The translations under genes were made by a program, and so were the position numbers. From Coriaria nepalensis (lineage: Eukaryota; Streptophyta; Magnoliopsida; Cucurbitales; Coriariaceae), in NCBI GenBank assembly GCA_027186245.1, contig CP114492.1, forward strand, positions 255,501-319,500: 64,000 bases of DNA, written 5' to 3'. Under the pieces are notes generated by a model that was not told the DNA's origin, did not search any database, and saw only the letters and a list, made by a program, of their open reading frames with translations. The stretch's first letter is position 1; every line of letters begins with the position of its first letter. Shown piece by piece: positions 14,612-26,099 of this stretch.

Positions 14612-15846
14612 TTCTTATTATCAAAAGTATTATGAGCCGTATGGGCCGAATGAAGGTGATAAGTATAGACTCAAGCTCGAATTTAAGGTATGATTGGCCT
14701 AAGGTATATTATTAGACTGTGTGACATACAATGCCCAGGTCGGGTCATTGGCCCAGAGAGAGAATTCATATAGGGGGAGTCAAACCCCACGTTTAGGGGT
14801 ATTACCCATAATCTCCGCATTTCTTGATGGAAATGGGGGAGTGGGTTTCATGGAGCAAAAGCCTATATAAGCATGCATGTATTTTTCAACAAGGGTAAGA
14901 CAACTTTAACTATTTCATTCTTCACGAAAACTACCATAAAAAATATTCATATTAACTTTATCATTAGAGGAGACTCTGTCGGTTATAACCCCGATAAGTC
15001 TTTCTTAAAGGTTGAAGGAGTAGAACCTAAAACATACTATTGAGGCTGCCTCTTATCATCAATAGTCTGGCGCCAACCGTGGAGATGGTGAAACTCGTAA
15101 GGTCAGAAAGAGGGCAGCAAGATGTGTACTCATTGGGGATAAATTGTATTGACGAGGCTATTCAAGGTCGTTACTCAAATGCATTGACGATCGGGAGGGA
15201 AACTATGTCCTGAGAGAGATGCATGAATGCATATGCGGCAATTGTTCTGGGGGCCAAGCGTTAGCCAAGAAAGATTGTTTGGCAGGTACTTTTGGCCCAC
15301 CTTAAGGAAAGATGTCGAGGCTTTGCGACTGCAATGTGAAAAATGTCAGGGGGCCCGTTGTTGGTGAAAGAATTATGAGCCGTATTAATGGGCCGAATGA
15401 AGGTGATGAGTATAAACTCAGGCCCGAATTTAAGGTATGATGGGCGCTAAGGAATTATTAGACCATATGACATCCAATGCTTCAGGCCGAGTCATTGGCT
15501 CAAAGAGGGGAATTCGGATAGGGGGAGTTAGACCCTATGTTAATAGGCATTACCGATGATCTCCACATTTCTTGGTGGAGTAAGCAAAACCTATATAAAC
15601 ATGCAGATATTTTTCAGTAGAGGTAAGGCAACTTTTGCTGTTTCATGCTTCACGAAAACTACCATAAAAAACGATTCATGTTAACTTTATCATCGAATGA
15701 GGCTTTATTAGTGATAGCCTGACAAATCTTTCTTGTCTTTCTTGCTCCATTGGTGATAACCCGATAAATCTTTCGTCTTCCTTATAGGTTGAAGGAGAAT
15801 GATCCAGAATATACTCGTGAGGCTACCTCTTGCCATCAACATTCTT
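14612..15846 (+). mobile_element. Non-autonomous, internally deleted Ty3/Gypsy LTR retrotransposon
   Basis: Two long direct repeats flank a short centre: left LTR about 14617-15064, right LTR 15359-15841. They share, in order, ATTATGAGCCGTAT, GGGCCGAATGAAGGTGAT, GAATTTAAGGTATGAT, GAATTC..ATAGGGGGAGT, CCTATATAA (TATA box), TTCACGAAAACTACCATAAA and TGAGGCT.CCTCTT. The left copy has decayed more. Just inside it is a primer-binding-site candidate, TGGCGCCAACCGTGG, at 15068. A purine-rich tract (CAGGGGG) sits just before the right LTR. A 5-bp target duplication, TTCTT, flanks the element (14612-14616 and 15842-15846). The 294-bp interior cannot encode gag-pol; it holds only an integrase fragment. 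The whole element is about 1.2 kb, TRIM-like in size. Confidence 0.88.
15193..15350 (+). pseudogene. Remnant of Ty3/Gypsy integrase zinc-binding (HHCC) region
   Basis: Inside the LTR element the plus strand reads REGNYVLREMHECICGNCSG, then GQALAKK, and after a one-base frame change YFWPTLRKDVEAL followed by CEKCQ. This matches the H2C2 N-terminal zinc finger of plant Ty3/Gypsy integrases, whose usual form is MHE..CGNHSGG ... YYWPTM.KDA ... C.KCQ. The second zinc-ligand His is Cys here and the frame is broken near 15283, so it is non-coding debris. It shows that the element is a deletion derivative of an autonomous Gypsy element. Confidence 0.8.
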
Positions 15847-16330
15847 TAACCATTTTTATCCAAGTTTTCAAAAGTCTAATACTCCATCTACACTATCCAC
15901 TTACTTATTAATATAAACTTTGTCGAATTTTTGCCGTATTTGGTATTCTCTGCACATGACCAAATTATGTTAGATATCACTCCCTAATCTCATCTTTTAT
16001 AAATATTGCACCTAGATAACTTATAATCATTTCATTCATAATTCTATCATTCCATGTTCTTATTATATTTTATCTTAACATACACATCTATACAACCAAC
16101 ATTTTATGCATATGTTATCCCGTAATGGCTTAACACTATGAGCTATAAAACATAACTGTTGATCGATTGTCTTTTAACATTTTCCTTTTGATCTCACAAG
16201 TATCATTCTATCATATAAGACTCATGATGTTATCTCCAATTTCATCAAACTTATTTTTAATTTTATGATCTATATTCTCTCGAATGTCCTCAACCTTTTA
16301 AATAATAAATTTTAAATATTGAAAAACTTC
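15847..16330 (-). mobile_element. Decayed LINE, 3' part of reverse-transcriptase ORF
   Basis: On the minus strand, despite many stops and frame changes, the order of a plant LINE ORF2 tail is readable: IDHKIKNKFDE, LVRSKGK, HSVKPL...ICIKM, MCMLR, NDRIMNEMIISYLGAIFI, KDEIRE, FGHVQR and KTWIKMVKE. The family consensus runs HRIKAGW, LKGKFY, ECW.VK..H..KM, EMRMLRW, DRIRNE.I....GVAPI, DKMRE, FGHVQRR and KTWMEVI. The LTR element is inserted right after KTWIKMVKE, and reading resumes as DLKLIIS on the far side (about 14540-14611), so the LINE is older than the LTR insertion. It looks RTE- or L1-like; I cannot settle the clade. Confidence 0.7.
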
Positions 16331-16678
16331 ACACTCGAAAATATCTCTATTATCAATCTCAATTGGATTATCTATTCCTCAAAATTCGGATCAAAATTAC
16401 AAGAAAGATAGTATATTTTTAAAGATAAAAAAACAAAAATAAAAAACTTTATTATTATACTTTAATTTTGAAGATAAAAAATTATTTTGATTCACAAATA
16501 CAACTAAGAGGAGTCAAAAATCCATTTATATATTATCACCCTTTAGCTTTGTGTTTAGCTCTAGTCCATAAAGCAACAAAATACCCACACGGAAGGACAT
16601 CTGATTCAATAGATTTCATCATTAAACATTGCAAAGGAAAGAAAAGAAAAAAGAAGGTTACAAATTGGTTGAAGAGAC
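16331..16678. other. AT-rich spacer and 3' flank of uL15
   Basis: No gene supported; short ORFs overlapping the uL15 last exon are shadows. Confidence 0.5.
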
Positions 16679-18593
16679 CTAGAGAGATAAAGGGATGGAG
16701 AGAGGAGAAGGGTCTGGTGTATCTTGGGTGAGAGAAGAAAATGGAATGGGTTTAGTTGGTGCAGGCAGTCGACCGATGCTATCGACTTTATCTCTTTGCT
16801 TAGGAGGAGGCCTTGCAGCTCTTGGTAACAATCTGCCCTTCTTTTCAAACCATTCTGGTTTCAACAAAGCCCTAAAACCTAACTTGTTATAATATACTCT
16901 TCTTACTGACCCGCCGGCTGCTTCTACTGCTTCCTTTGCCCTAACTGTCACCCTTGATACCTGCAGACATCATATTATTACTACCAGTTTGAGATATAAA
17001 AGAACCAGGTTAGTTGAAAATTCAAATTTCCACACAAAATTTAAAGATTGGAATTAAAGCACAGGTTCTTATTGAAATGTACCGTTTAAGACCTTTCAAA
17101 CCAAATGCATTGGTGTAGAACTGCGCTCGGCCTAGGGGTTCCATGTTCATCAATTTTTAGGATCACAAATCTTACATATTAAAATGGAACAACAAGATGG
17201 TCACCAAGAATTGTATAACATGCAAGACAAAAAGCATTTCCGTACGTTCCCCAAAAGTAAGAAAGGAACACTTTAATTCATTGAATATATTAGCATATGT
17301 TATCAACACCAATTTGTAACGATAGCCTAAAATAGAGAACACCATCTCTTTCCTCTTTTTTCTCTTTTCCAGATCGGTATCTAATCTAATCAAATAGCTA
17401 AACTAAGATGCATGAAACATGCATATTCAACAACAAACAAAACATGGTTAAGGAATAAAATAGTTAAATCAAAACAAGGTAAAAAAAAAAAAGAATAGTA
17501 ATATACAAGCAACAAGTGGAATCTATCTGGTGAGACATAAATCAAAGTCAGAGAGAGAAAAAACAAAGATTTAGGATGAACATATTACCTCGAAATGAAT
17601 TGGCCACTTAATCTGCTCAGCACCTCGTCCCATAAGCCGTACTCCATCTTTTATCTGCTTTCCTATAGCCCCTGTGTCCTATATTTTTTAATAATCATAA
17701 GCAAAACAAAATGAGGCTAATTCGAAGAAGAAAAATACATTGATTAGAGAGAGAGAAGTTATAGTGTACCTTGAGTGTTTTCATAGTAATCAATTCAGAA
17801 GAATCTATCTTCCCGGCATTTATAAGTTTGGAAATCTTTCCCAACCCTACTGGCTGCCAAAACAATAGACCGAAGTTAGTAATCATCCGGCAATGGCAAC
17901 AATATATACTGCAAGGTCAGTTCTTTCAATCATCAAATTAAAAATAGTTGAAAGGAAGTGAAATCCTGAAAATAGGTCAGTCATATCAAAGAACAGATAC
18001 TCAGGATGGAAAAAGCTAGGAGAAAAGTTTTGAACATTTTTTAAGAGCAATCTTTAGCTCATTGCAGCAATGGATAAATTCCCAAAAGAAAGAAGCTTTC
18101 TAAATCACTTATTTTGTCATGGAAGTTTCCAATTTTCTCACTAACCAAACAAACAGTAAGAGAAAAAAAAACTTACTTGAAACTCGAGACTAAATGGATT
18201 CTTAAATCCTCGCTTGGGGAGCCTACGACGTAGCGGCGTCTGGCCTCCTTCAAACCCTAACTTCCCAGATCCTCTAGCTTTCTGACCTTTATGACCCCTC
18301 CCTGCAGTTTTTCCCTTCCCTGATCCAATACCACGACCTTTCCTCGTCTTCTGCTTTCTCGGAATCTTGTCTCTCAGATCGTTCAAGCTCAAAAGGCTGT
18401 AAGCTCTAACGCCATTGAACTTTCCCGATTCAACAGAGCTGAATCTACAAAAGTCATACTTCGGATTAGGCCATTTCTGTGCAAAATGTAAAGATCGGGT
18501 CGGTACAGCTGCGATTGTTGGGATAATTGGTTTGGCGCGAACTGAAGTGGTAAGTATCGAAGTTGATAAAAGGAAGATTCTTCTTCTTAACAT
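16679..18593 (-). CDS. Organellar (probably mitochondrial) ribosomal protein uL15
   Basis: Exons 18177-18593, 17770-17853, 17589-17678 and 16679-16960 join to 290 residues. uL15 is a structural protein of the large ribosomal subunit near the peptidyl-transferase region. The first 70 or so residues are Arg/Ser-rich with few acidic residues ([20 protein letters not shown]), a typical mitochondrial presequence. The bacterial-type L15 core begins at [19 protein letters not shown], followed by [17 protein letters not shown] and [16 protein letters not shown], and continues through [11 protein letters not shown] to [20 protein letters not shown] plant-type C-terminal tail rich in Pro and Lys follows. 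Upstream, clustered TGGGCT motifs (18750-18800) are the site II elements usual for ribosomal and mitochondrial genes. Confidence 0.92.
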
Positions 18594-18744
18594 TTTCTTA
18601 TCCGTTCAGAATTTCCAGACTGTGATTATCAGTGTTCGTTGATGTTCATCTTTTTGGAATCTAGGGTTTTGGAGGGGGATTGACTGGTCTTACCGCCACA
18701 GAAATGTAACCAACGTTTTGAAGACAGGTAACTGCGTGATTTAA

Positions 18745-18805
18745 TTTGTTATTGGGCTTGGGCTTGCGGCCTGGGTGTTGGCGGGCTTGAATATGGGCTT
18801 TATTA
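18745..18805 (-). promoter_or_regulatory. Clustered site II (TGGGCY) elements upstream of uL15
   Basis: TTGGGCT, TTGGGCT, GCGGGCT and ATGGGCTT occur within about 60 bp, some 160-200 bp upstream of the uL15 ATG. Such clusters are known TCP-bound elements in promoters of plant ribosomal and mitochondrial protein genes. Activity here is inferred. Confidence 0.55.
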
Positions 18806-19448
18806 ACTATATATAATATATATATATATATATATATGAACTTGATATTAAAAGAAATTGATTATAAATAGAGAGCGGATGTGTGGTTACCTCATTCTAG
18901 ATCGGGTTTCCCCTTGTAATATAAGCTTTTGTTTAATTTGTAATGTTCATTCGGGTGACCTTGATGGAGCTATATGTCAATGTAGTATATATAGTTAAGG
19001 TAAATTTCAAAAAAATATGTAACCCTAAGGTTACATATTAGACTCTTAGGTTGCAATATTTTTATCTTTCGTTAAATGCATCATTTTTATGGGCAAAGAA
19101 AATAAGAAATTTATATATTATATTAGATCTATATGAATTTTTTATTTGTCAAATAGAAAAAATAGTACATAAATATAACAAGAATTTCTCGGTACCACAT
19201 TGTTATTAGGGGGCACGGTCCCGTACTGATTATGAAATTTGCAATTGGATTGAAAACAAATGTATTCAACATAAACTCATAATTTTGTAAAATCACAAGT
19301 ACATACATACATACATACATACATACATACATACATACATCTCTTTTGTTTCCTTGAAGATCTTTGTGTTGATACAACAAAAACATGTATACATCCTTGT
19401 AAAGGGAAAAAAAAAAAATGATCTGCAAATCTTTGCAGCAACTTGTTG
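18806..19448. other. Spacer with AT and ACAT microsatellites
   Basis: An AT tract lies at 18816-18837 and (ACAT)n at 19301-19340. The part nearest 19449 is probably the FBN5 3'-UTR. Minus-strand ORFs crossing the ACAT array translate to MYVCMYVC repeats and are artefacts. Confidence 0.6.
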
Positions 19449-21005
19449 TTAGGGTTCATAATCTTTAATTCTGTCCAATACAAACAAGTTTCCTTTATCA
19501 TCCCTTCCTATCTTCATGCTCTCATCAACATATCTTTTTATTTTGGTTGAATTCAAGGAATGCATATGATACTCAATCCTCAATCAATATAAGTTAGATT
19601 TCATATAAGTTATTAAAGGATACGTTATCTCAAGCCAACCTTCCGGATTGAAAATGTTAAGCAAGAGCTCATAATTCTTCCGAAACAGATTCATCAACTG
19701 TCATTTTCCCCAACACAAGAAACAAGATTAATATTTACTTAAGCCATGTCGAAAATTGCTTAAGGAAACAGGGGGGAAGAAAACATAACAAAGGAATGAG
19801 CATATACCTGATCTGGAGTAATGTTCGAGTTTTCATAACTGATATCAACTCTCTGTAGATTCCGGAAACCAAAAACAAAAATGTAAATGGATATAATGAT
19901 TTACAGGTTAATGAATATATTTGAGCTTGCAGGTGCAGATGGATCAGCTTTCGAAAATCCAGTTTAACGAAACTACAATTCCAAATGCTAAATCAGAGTA
20001 GGAATGAATGTTTTATTACTGATTTGGATGCAATTATGAAGGAGGACTGAATAGTAAGCTGTCCATTGAGCATACTCAATCCTCTGACATTGAACTTGAT
20101 CACATTTACTGCTTTTGCCTCCATTTTGGACCAAATATTGAACCAAAAACCATTAGTTTTTCTTACACAAATTCATCTACATATTTGATGAAAAGTTCAG
20201 TAAGAAAAAAGAACATTATTCAAATTTTTAAGCAGAGAAGTCAGTTTCTTTCTTTTACCTGATCGACATCGATAATTTGGAGAAAATCTCCCAACGAGAC
20301 AAAATCCCTCAATCCAAGCTTTGTCCTCTTTAAACCAAGTATTGTAATGGTGCTATAAGCCAGCTTCCAGCATCCACACACCTTTTTTTTTTCCAGTTAA
20401 TACAAGAAAAGATTAAAACAGTAATCAAGACCAAGGTAAAAAGGTGAAATATGATCACAGAAATTTCAACCCAGTTTGAGTAGATTGAAAAAAATGAATT
20501 TATTTTACCTTGTCAAGATGCATAGCAGGATCTGGGGTTGGATTCTGAGATTCCAACTGCTTAACTAAATCTTCAATCTCAGACCTTTTTTCAGAGCTGA
20601 CTCCAAAAATCCCTCTATTTACTCCTTAAAAAAATAACTCAATTTTGTTTTTTTAAATAAATAAAAATTGCTGCCCCCACCTTGTTCATTCATTAATCAC
20701 AAAGAAAGCCAAAAAAAAATGGTGAATTTTTCTTATAGCTTACCATTCAAAGCATCATAAAGCTCACTCTTGATTTGAGCAAGTGTTTCTGTCTGAAAGG
20801 CAACATCACCTGGGTTTTCTGCTGCTGCGACAATATCTCTAGACCTTCTTCTTCTAAGCGGTACTAACACAAACAGTTGGTCTGCAAGTTTAGAAACTCT
20901 TGTTCTCGAACTTAATTCTTGAGATTTCAACAAGTTTCTAGTTATGGGTAATAGAGGAACTAGATGAGAAGCTTGAAATGCGGATTGCACAAGCTTATTT
21001 GCCAT
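19449..21005 (-). CDS. FBN5: Plastid fibrillin / plastid-lipid-associated protein, FBN5-like
   Basis: Seven exons (20744-21005, 20509-20624, 20259-20381, 20020-20118, 19808-19852, 19624-19697, 19449-19533) join to 267 residues. Fibrillins are plastoglobule and stroma lipocalin-like proteins; FBN5 is known to bind solanesyl diphosphate synthases and support plastoquinone synthesis. The N-terminus is a Ser/Arg/Leu-rich transit peptide. The PAP_fibrillin core includes [77 protein letters not shown] and a C-terminal [21 protein letters not shown] chose the MANK start because the sequence just before it (TTTTTTTAATTGCAG) looks like a 3' splice site of a 5'-UTR intron, so an upstream in-frame ATG would be intronic. 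The FBN5 name rests on sequence memory and its position next to BOLA2. Confidence 0.88.
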
Positions 21006-21697
21006 GGCTGCAATTAAAAAAACCAAAGTGGGAAAGAGAAAAAACAGAAGAACAATAGCGATTGAAAAGTATGTAAAATTATAAGAACCCACCACCAAAT
21101 CGACATAAAGAATGCCGTAGAAGTAATCGGAAGCGCAATGACAACAAGCTTAGCTCCGTTTTGCTGATGCGACAAAACTACAAAACAGACAAGTACTGTT
21201 TGGATAATAAAAAAAAAACGCAACTAAAACTGTGGACGAGAATGACTTAGTCCAAGTAGGTCTGACTTTGAGTTTCTCTTTTCTTTACGTAGGGTTAATG
21301 TAATGGCATAGAACTAATAAAGAATCCGTCCATACGGTCTTACAAGAAATTGCTCATCATTAGTTTTAATAAGTTCACCAAAATTGAGCTCAAATTCAAT
21401 TCGCAGTCTCTGTTACATAAGGCAATGCTGTACTCAAGAGGACAGTAAGCAATTTGATCCAAAAATTCGAACAGGTTGCAAATACAGGCAGCTATGTATA
21501 AAGGAGTTCAAAACTTGAGTTTAGATCTAAACTCAGAGCATCTCGAAAACTGTCCCGAACATATGTTCTTCCCGGCAATCTAACTAGAATACAGTTTAAA
21601 CGTAAATGCAGAAAGAAAACACCAATTATGTATATCAGAGGTTAGTATTCCCTCCCCCAAAATTCAACACTATATAACACATAACAAACTCTAAAAT
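21006..21697. other. FBN5 5' region and BOLA2 3' region
   Basis: Adjacent to FBN5 is a probable 5'-UTR intron and leader. Nearer 21698 lies BOLA2 3'-UTR. Nothing else recognised. Confidence 0.5.
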
Positions 21698-22503
21698 CTA
21701 AGCAGAAGATGTAGACTTTGCAGATTGGTCCAGTTGTTGTTTCCATTGGTCAGGGGTGAGAGGTTTCTTGATGGAAAGAGTATGAATCAGCTTCATCTCC
21801 TCTTCCAAAGCACAATTCACAATTCTATGCCTCTCTAGCAGTCTCTTCCCTTCAAATTGCTCCGATACTATCTCTACCGCAAAACTAGCGCCGCACCTGA
21901 TCGAGTTAAGAAAAAAGAAAAGCAAGTAATATCTCAGTGGAAAAGAGAGTTTGTGCAAACTGTATTGTTAGGCTCCATTCTTAGTTCTTCGCCCGAAACG
22001 CTAGCTTACCCAACTTCCGGTTACAATTTGAATTTTGTGATTGAATTAGCATTATTTGTGAGAAGAAAACTTACCCTCCGGACGTATCGAATACTTCCTG
22101 AAATAACAACAAAAAATGTAGACATAAGTCTATAAGGAATTCCATGAAGCTGATGAATTTGGATAGGAAGACCAGATCAAAATGCAAAATTGTAAGTTGC
22201 ATCATCTATCGGGGCATTATCCCACCACCCAAATCGAAATTTCGCATATATTTCAGTATAAATTTGAAGAAACGATCCGGTATTCAATAACTATGGGTAT
22301 AAGGATAAGTGTATATAACCATCTTATCTCCTTCAAACCAGCTCGAATAAATCAGATAGACCCGAATCAGGGGAAAAAGAGAAAAATAAAACGAAACAAA
22401 CCCATATGATGAAAGGATTAAAGCTATGAAAAGGAAAAGGGCTAACCAGATGTGAAGGATTCATCTTCGACTTCAATGAAGATTCAACCTGTTCCTTTGT
22501 CAC
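21698..22503 (-). CDS. BOLA2: BolA-like protein, BOLA2 type; expected ATG start missing
   Basis: Exons 22447-22503, 22075-22097 (only 23 bp) and 21698-21896 join to 92 codons. BolA2 proteins partner with monothiol glutaredoxins in iron-sulphur cluster handling and iron signalling in cytosol and nucleus. The core is clear: VTKEQVESSLKSKMNPSHLE, SGGCGASFAVEIVSEQFEGK, RLLERHRIVN and KKPLTPDQWKQQ, containing the invariant His of the family. The remembered Arabidopsis homologue starts MVTKEQVE; here the Met codon position reads GGG, giving GGGGTGACAAAG, with no in-frame ATG before an upstream TAA. An ATG 20 bases upstream (22523) is out of frame by one base across runs of 8 A and 5 G. I list the frame from the GTG at 22503. 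The true start could be that GTG, the internal Met (codon 14), or the upstream ATG if a homopolymer length is wrong. Confidence 0.85.
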
Positions 22504-22745
22504 CCCCTTTTTTTTCTCTTCATTCCTTGTTCTGTGACGATGCTCTCCTTATGTACACCACACCTTACATAGGGAAGATTTTTAGAGGGCTACTTACATA
22601 AGCCCAAAAAAGGCCCAAAAGACCTTTAAAAAAAAAAAAGGGACCTCTTGTATAATGGGCTTTAAATATGAAGTTTATAAAAAGCTCATCTCAAAAAAAA
22701 GTTTCATTGCAATAATAGTTCATTTTTTTTCATTTTACCATTAAA

Positions 22746-22784
<39 letters not shown>

Positions 22785-25700
22785 TATTAAATTACTCTTA
22801 ATGTTAAAAAAAAATTTGAAATAAAAAAAGTGTGCAATGATAATTATATAATCATCCTTTCTATAATTAGAAATTTTAAAATCAAATCATTCGAAAAATA
22901 TATATTCCCATAAATAAATATCATTAACAAGTTTTTATAACCCTAACAAAATGTAATCATTACAACTATAAATAAGTAACTAAGTTTTTAGAACCACATT
23001 CAGAATCAGTCAGATGTTTATGGTCGGTGAACAACTACTAAACTTCTTAAGTTTTTACTTTTGAACACAATTAGGAGGCGAAGAAGGACTAAAGGAGCCA
23101 TCACGTAACTCCCTTAAACTATTATATAATGAAGAGCTAAACGACAAAAGAAAGAATTGAAAATTTCAATACAACAAGCAAGCTAAAGAAGATGATTATT
23201 AATGAATGACATGGGAATCAGAAAATTACCTACATGTCGATTAATCATATTATTATATTTTAATTGCATATAAAGTACTTCAAAAGATAAATAGCTCGGT
23301 GGGACCCATCAATTTTTTTTTTTAATTTTTTTAAATTTCATTTTTTTTTCATTTTTTAAGCACCCTCTACCATGTTTTTATTAATTTAATTTTATTTTTT
23401 TGTGACATATTATAAATACTATTTTTAAAGTTATTTTTAATGATTCAAAGATTTGACTAGAAACCTTGAAATTTTAGTCAAAAGTGTACACATCTACTTT
23501 GCTTGAAGACCAAGATGCAATAAGATTGAAATTTCACTAAACAGCTTTCATATTTATTGATTGGATATAAGAGTTTCTAGATGACTTGAAATATCAAAGG
23601 TTGACTTTTCACTAAACAACTTTCGTATATGAAGAAATGACAAGCATGATTTTTATTAGAGACATTTTAAATAAATTATATTTTTAATATATCAATTTGT
23701 TTTAATTATAGAATAATTAATATATTATATAATATATGATATAATAATATAATATAAAATAAAAATGTAATAAATTTAATGTATATTAATATTTTAAAAT
23801 TTTTAATTTTAATTATACTAATGTTCCAAATCGGAAGGGCAGCGGTAAAAGAGAGGTGCCGAAATGGAAAGAGGTGGGGCCCTTATGGGTTTGTGTCGAC
23901 ACAAAGATGGTTCTTGTCTTTTAAGCCCCCGGCCTTTTCCCATCGACGACAAGTTGTTAGCAAACGTCACGTAGCTTTCCAACTTCCCCCCATTTCCAAT
24001 TTTCTCTCTTTCTTTAAACCGTTGGAAAAATAATTTGAGACCAATACTTTTACTACAAGCAAAATGTCAAGTGTGATAAAATCTTAATAATTATTTTTAC
24101 TACAAGCAAAATGTCCAATTTTTTAGTATAAATTATTTTAATAATTTAATTATATGAAATATTTTACCTATTTTTAAAACTTTATGTGATTGTAAAATAA
24201 TATTCAAAACTTCCTTAACTTAAAAAAATATTATACATCAATTTATATTCTTTCTTTACATTTTTTATTATTATTTTCATTCATTTAGAAAAATAGATCA
24301 AATATGATATTATATAAAATATTTTTTTTATAAATAATTTAAAATAATTTAAAAAATTAAGTGAAAATTAAGTGAGAATTCAATTATTTAAGTATATAAT
24401 TTTAAATAAAGTAGATATTTCTCAAAAGTAAAAAAGCCCACTTATTTTGACTTAGAAGTTAAAATTAGGATTTTTTTTGTCTCCAAAAACTTTCAATTTC
24501 TCTGTAAATTACTCTCAACCAATCATATTATGCCACGTTGAGTAGCCTTAGCTGGATTAGATGTATCCATTTGAATCACAATTCACCATAAAATAATAAT
24601 AATAATAATAATTAATAAATTAATAAATTAATAAATAGCCTTAGGGGGGAGACTATGCTTTTCCACTTTGACTTTTCACTCAATTTTAGAGTGTTTCCCG
24701 GAGATACTTTTTGAGTTACAAACAAAAATGGTGGTCAAAACATAATAATATTTTATTATTTTCATATAATTCGAACATTTCCAAATTTCAATATATTTAT
24801 TAAATATTATTTTGACCTACTGAATTTAATATAATATACATAATAAAAAAATTATATGATTTAATCGATACGAACTTGAATGATCTCCCTCTAAGTTGGA
24901 TATATGATTTTGATCGAATATGACTTTTCACGAAATTTTATATATATTTTATAAGATCGAGTATGAAATTCCGAGCTAATTCAACTAATCTTGCTTACAT
25001 AATGGAAAAAGTCACCGATTTATATCTCTATATCGAATCACTTTTTAGAGAAAATATTTATAAATAATATTAATTGTGTTGGATCTTAATTTATCAGATA
25101 AAATTATTTTTTGTATTATAAAAAATACACTAAGCTATCATTTAAATGAAGTAAAATAAAAAAGATAAGTTTACAAAATAGATATAAATGGATCTATTTT
25201 ATTTATACACGATCAGATTATATTTGTTTGATACATTATTGTCAATATAAAAAAACAAGAGAATATAATGAAAAAAGTAAAAGAATAATAAAAAAAAATG
25301 AAATTATTATTTTATTTTTATTTAATATTATATATTAATTTTTTTATTTTTATATATTATATATTCTCTTTTTATTTCTTAATATCTTATTTAATTAATA
25401 TATCCATTTTTTACTATTTAATCTATTCAAATTTAATTATAATTTAGATAAAAAAAAGAAACAAAAATAGGTTTTTGTCATTATAGAAGATGGCATTTTA
25501 GAGTAGTAATAAATAATATAAATAGAATAAGAGAGGGGGAAATAATAAATAAATAAGATTATACATTTTGTATCTTTTATATATTCATAATCTAAAGTTT
25601 AGATTTATTTATAAGTAACAAAAATATAAAAATTAAAAATTTAGATAAAAATTGTAAGAAAATATATTATAGAAAATCATATATTTAAAAATATTTTTAA

Positions 25701-25837
25701 AAAAAATTAAATTAAGTTTATAGATTTCGTTAAACTTCAATTTAATAAGCATATATAAATCAAGAGTTATGTAGATATATTAGTACTAATAACAAATTAA
25801 GTAAAACAAAATAATTTATAATAATAATAATATTATT

Positions 25838-25868
<31 letters not shown>

Positions 25869-26099
25869 TTTTCTACCGAGGAAAACCCAATTTCACCTTG
25901 AGCATAAAATGATACAACTGTGATCAACCAAAGTTCACCCAAAAAAACAAAATTGAAAAATAAAAAGCTTCCATTGAATTTACTCTTTACCTCGAATCGT
26001 CACTAAAACCCTAGAATTTTTGTTTCTACTTTTTCTTTTCCCTCCCGGGGGGAAAAAATAACACCAAATTTTATCGGCTGTAACTTTTCCCGGAAACTG
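22504..26099. other. Long AT-rich gene-free region
   Basis: 3.6 kb with no supported gene. The proximal 100 bp holds TGGGCY/GCCCA motifs that probably belong to the BOLA2 promoter. The rest holds an AT tract (22753-22780), a GC-richer island at about 23830-24030 containing the palindrome GTGTCGACAC, an ATA/ATTA tract near 24590-24635, and (TTTA)n at 25838-25868. A short direct repeat, TTTCACTAAACA.CTTTC.TAT, occurs twice near 23533 and 23609. The last 60 bp before 26100 are likely GT-2 leader. Confidence 0.6.

Noticed and set aside
19301..19340. Possible CRISPR-like regular repeat arrays
   Set aside because: All regular arrays here are simple microsatellites or plain tandem repeats with no spacers; the genome is a plant's.
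19129..19501. Minus-strand ORFs with MYVCMYVCMYVC
   Set aside because: Translation of the (ACAT)n microsatellite; the part overlapping 19449-19533 is FBN5's last exon in another frame.
21006..21098. N-terminal extension of FBN5 to an upstream ATG
   Set aside because: The extension crosses a strong 3' splice site just before the MANK start and is hydrophobic in a way unlike a transit peptide; it is most likely intron.
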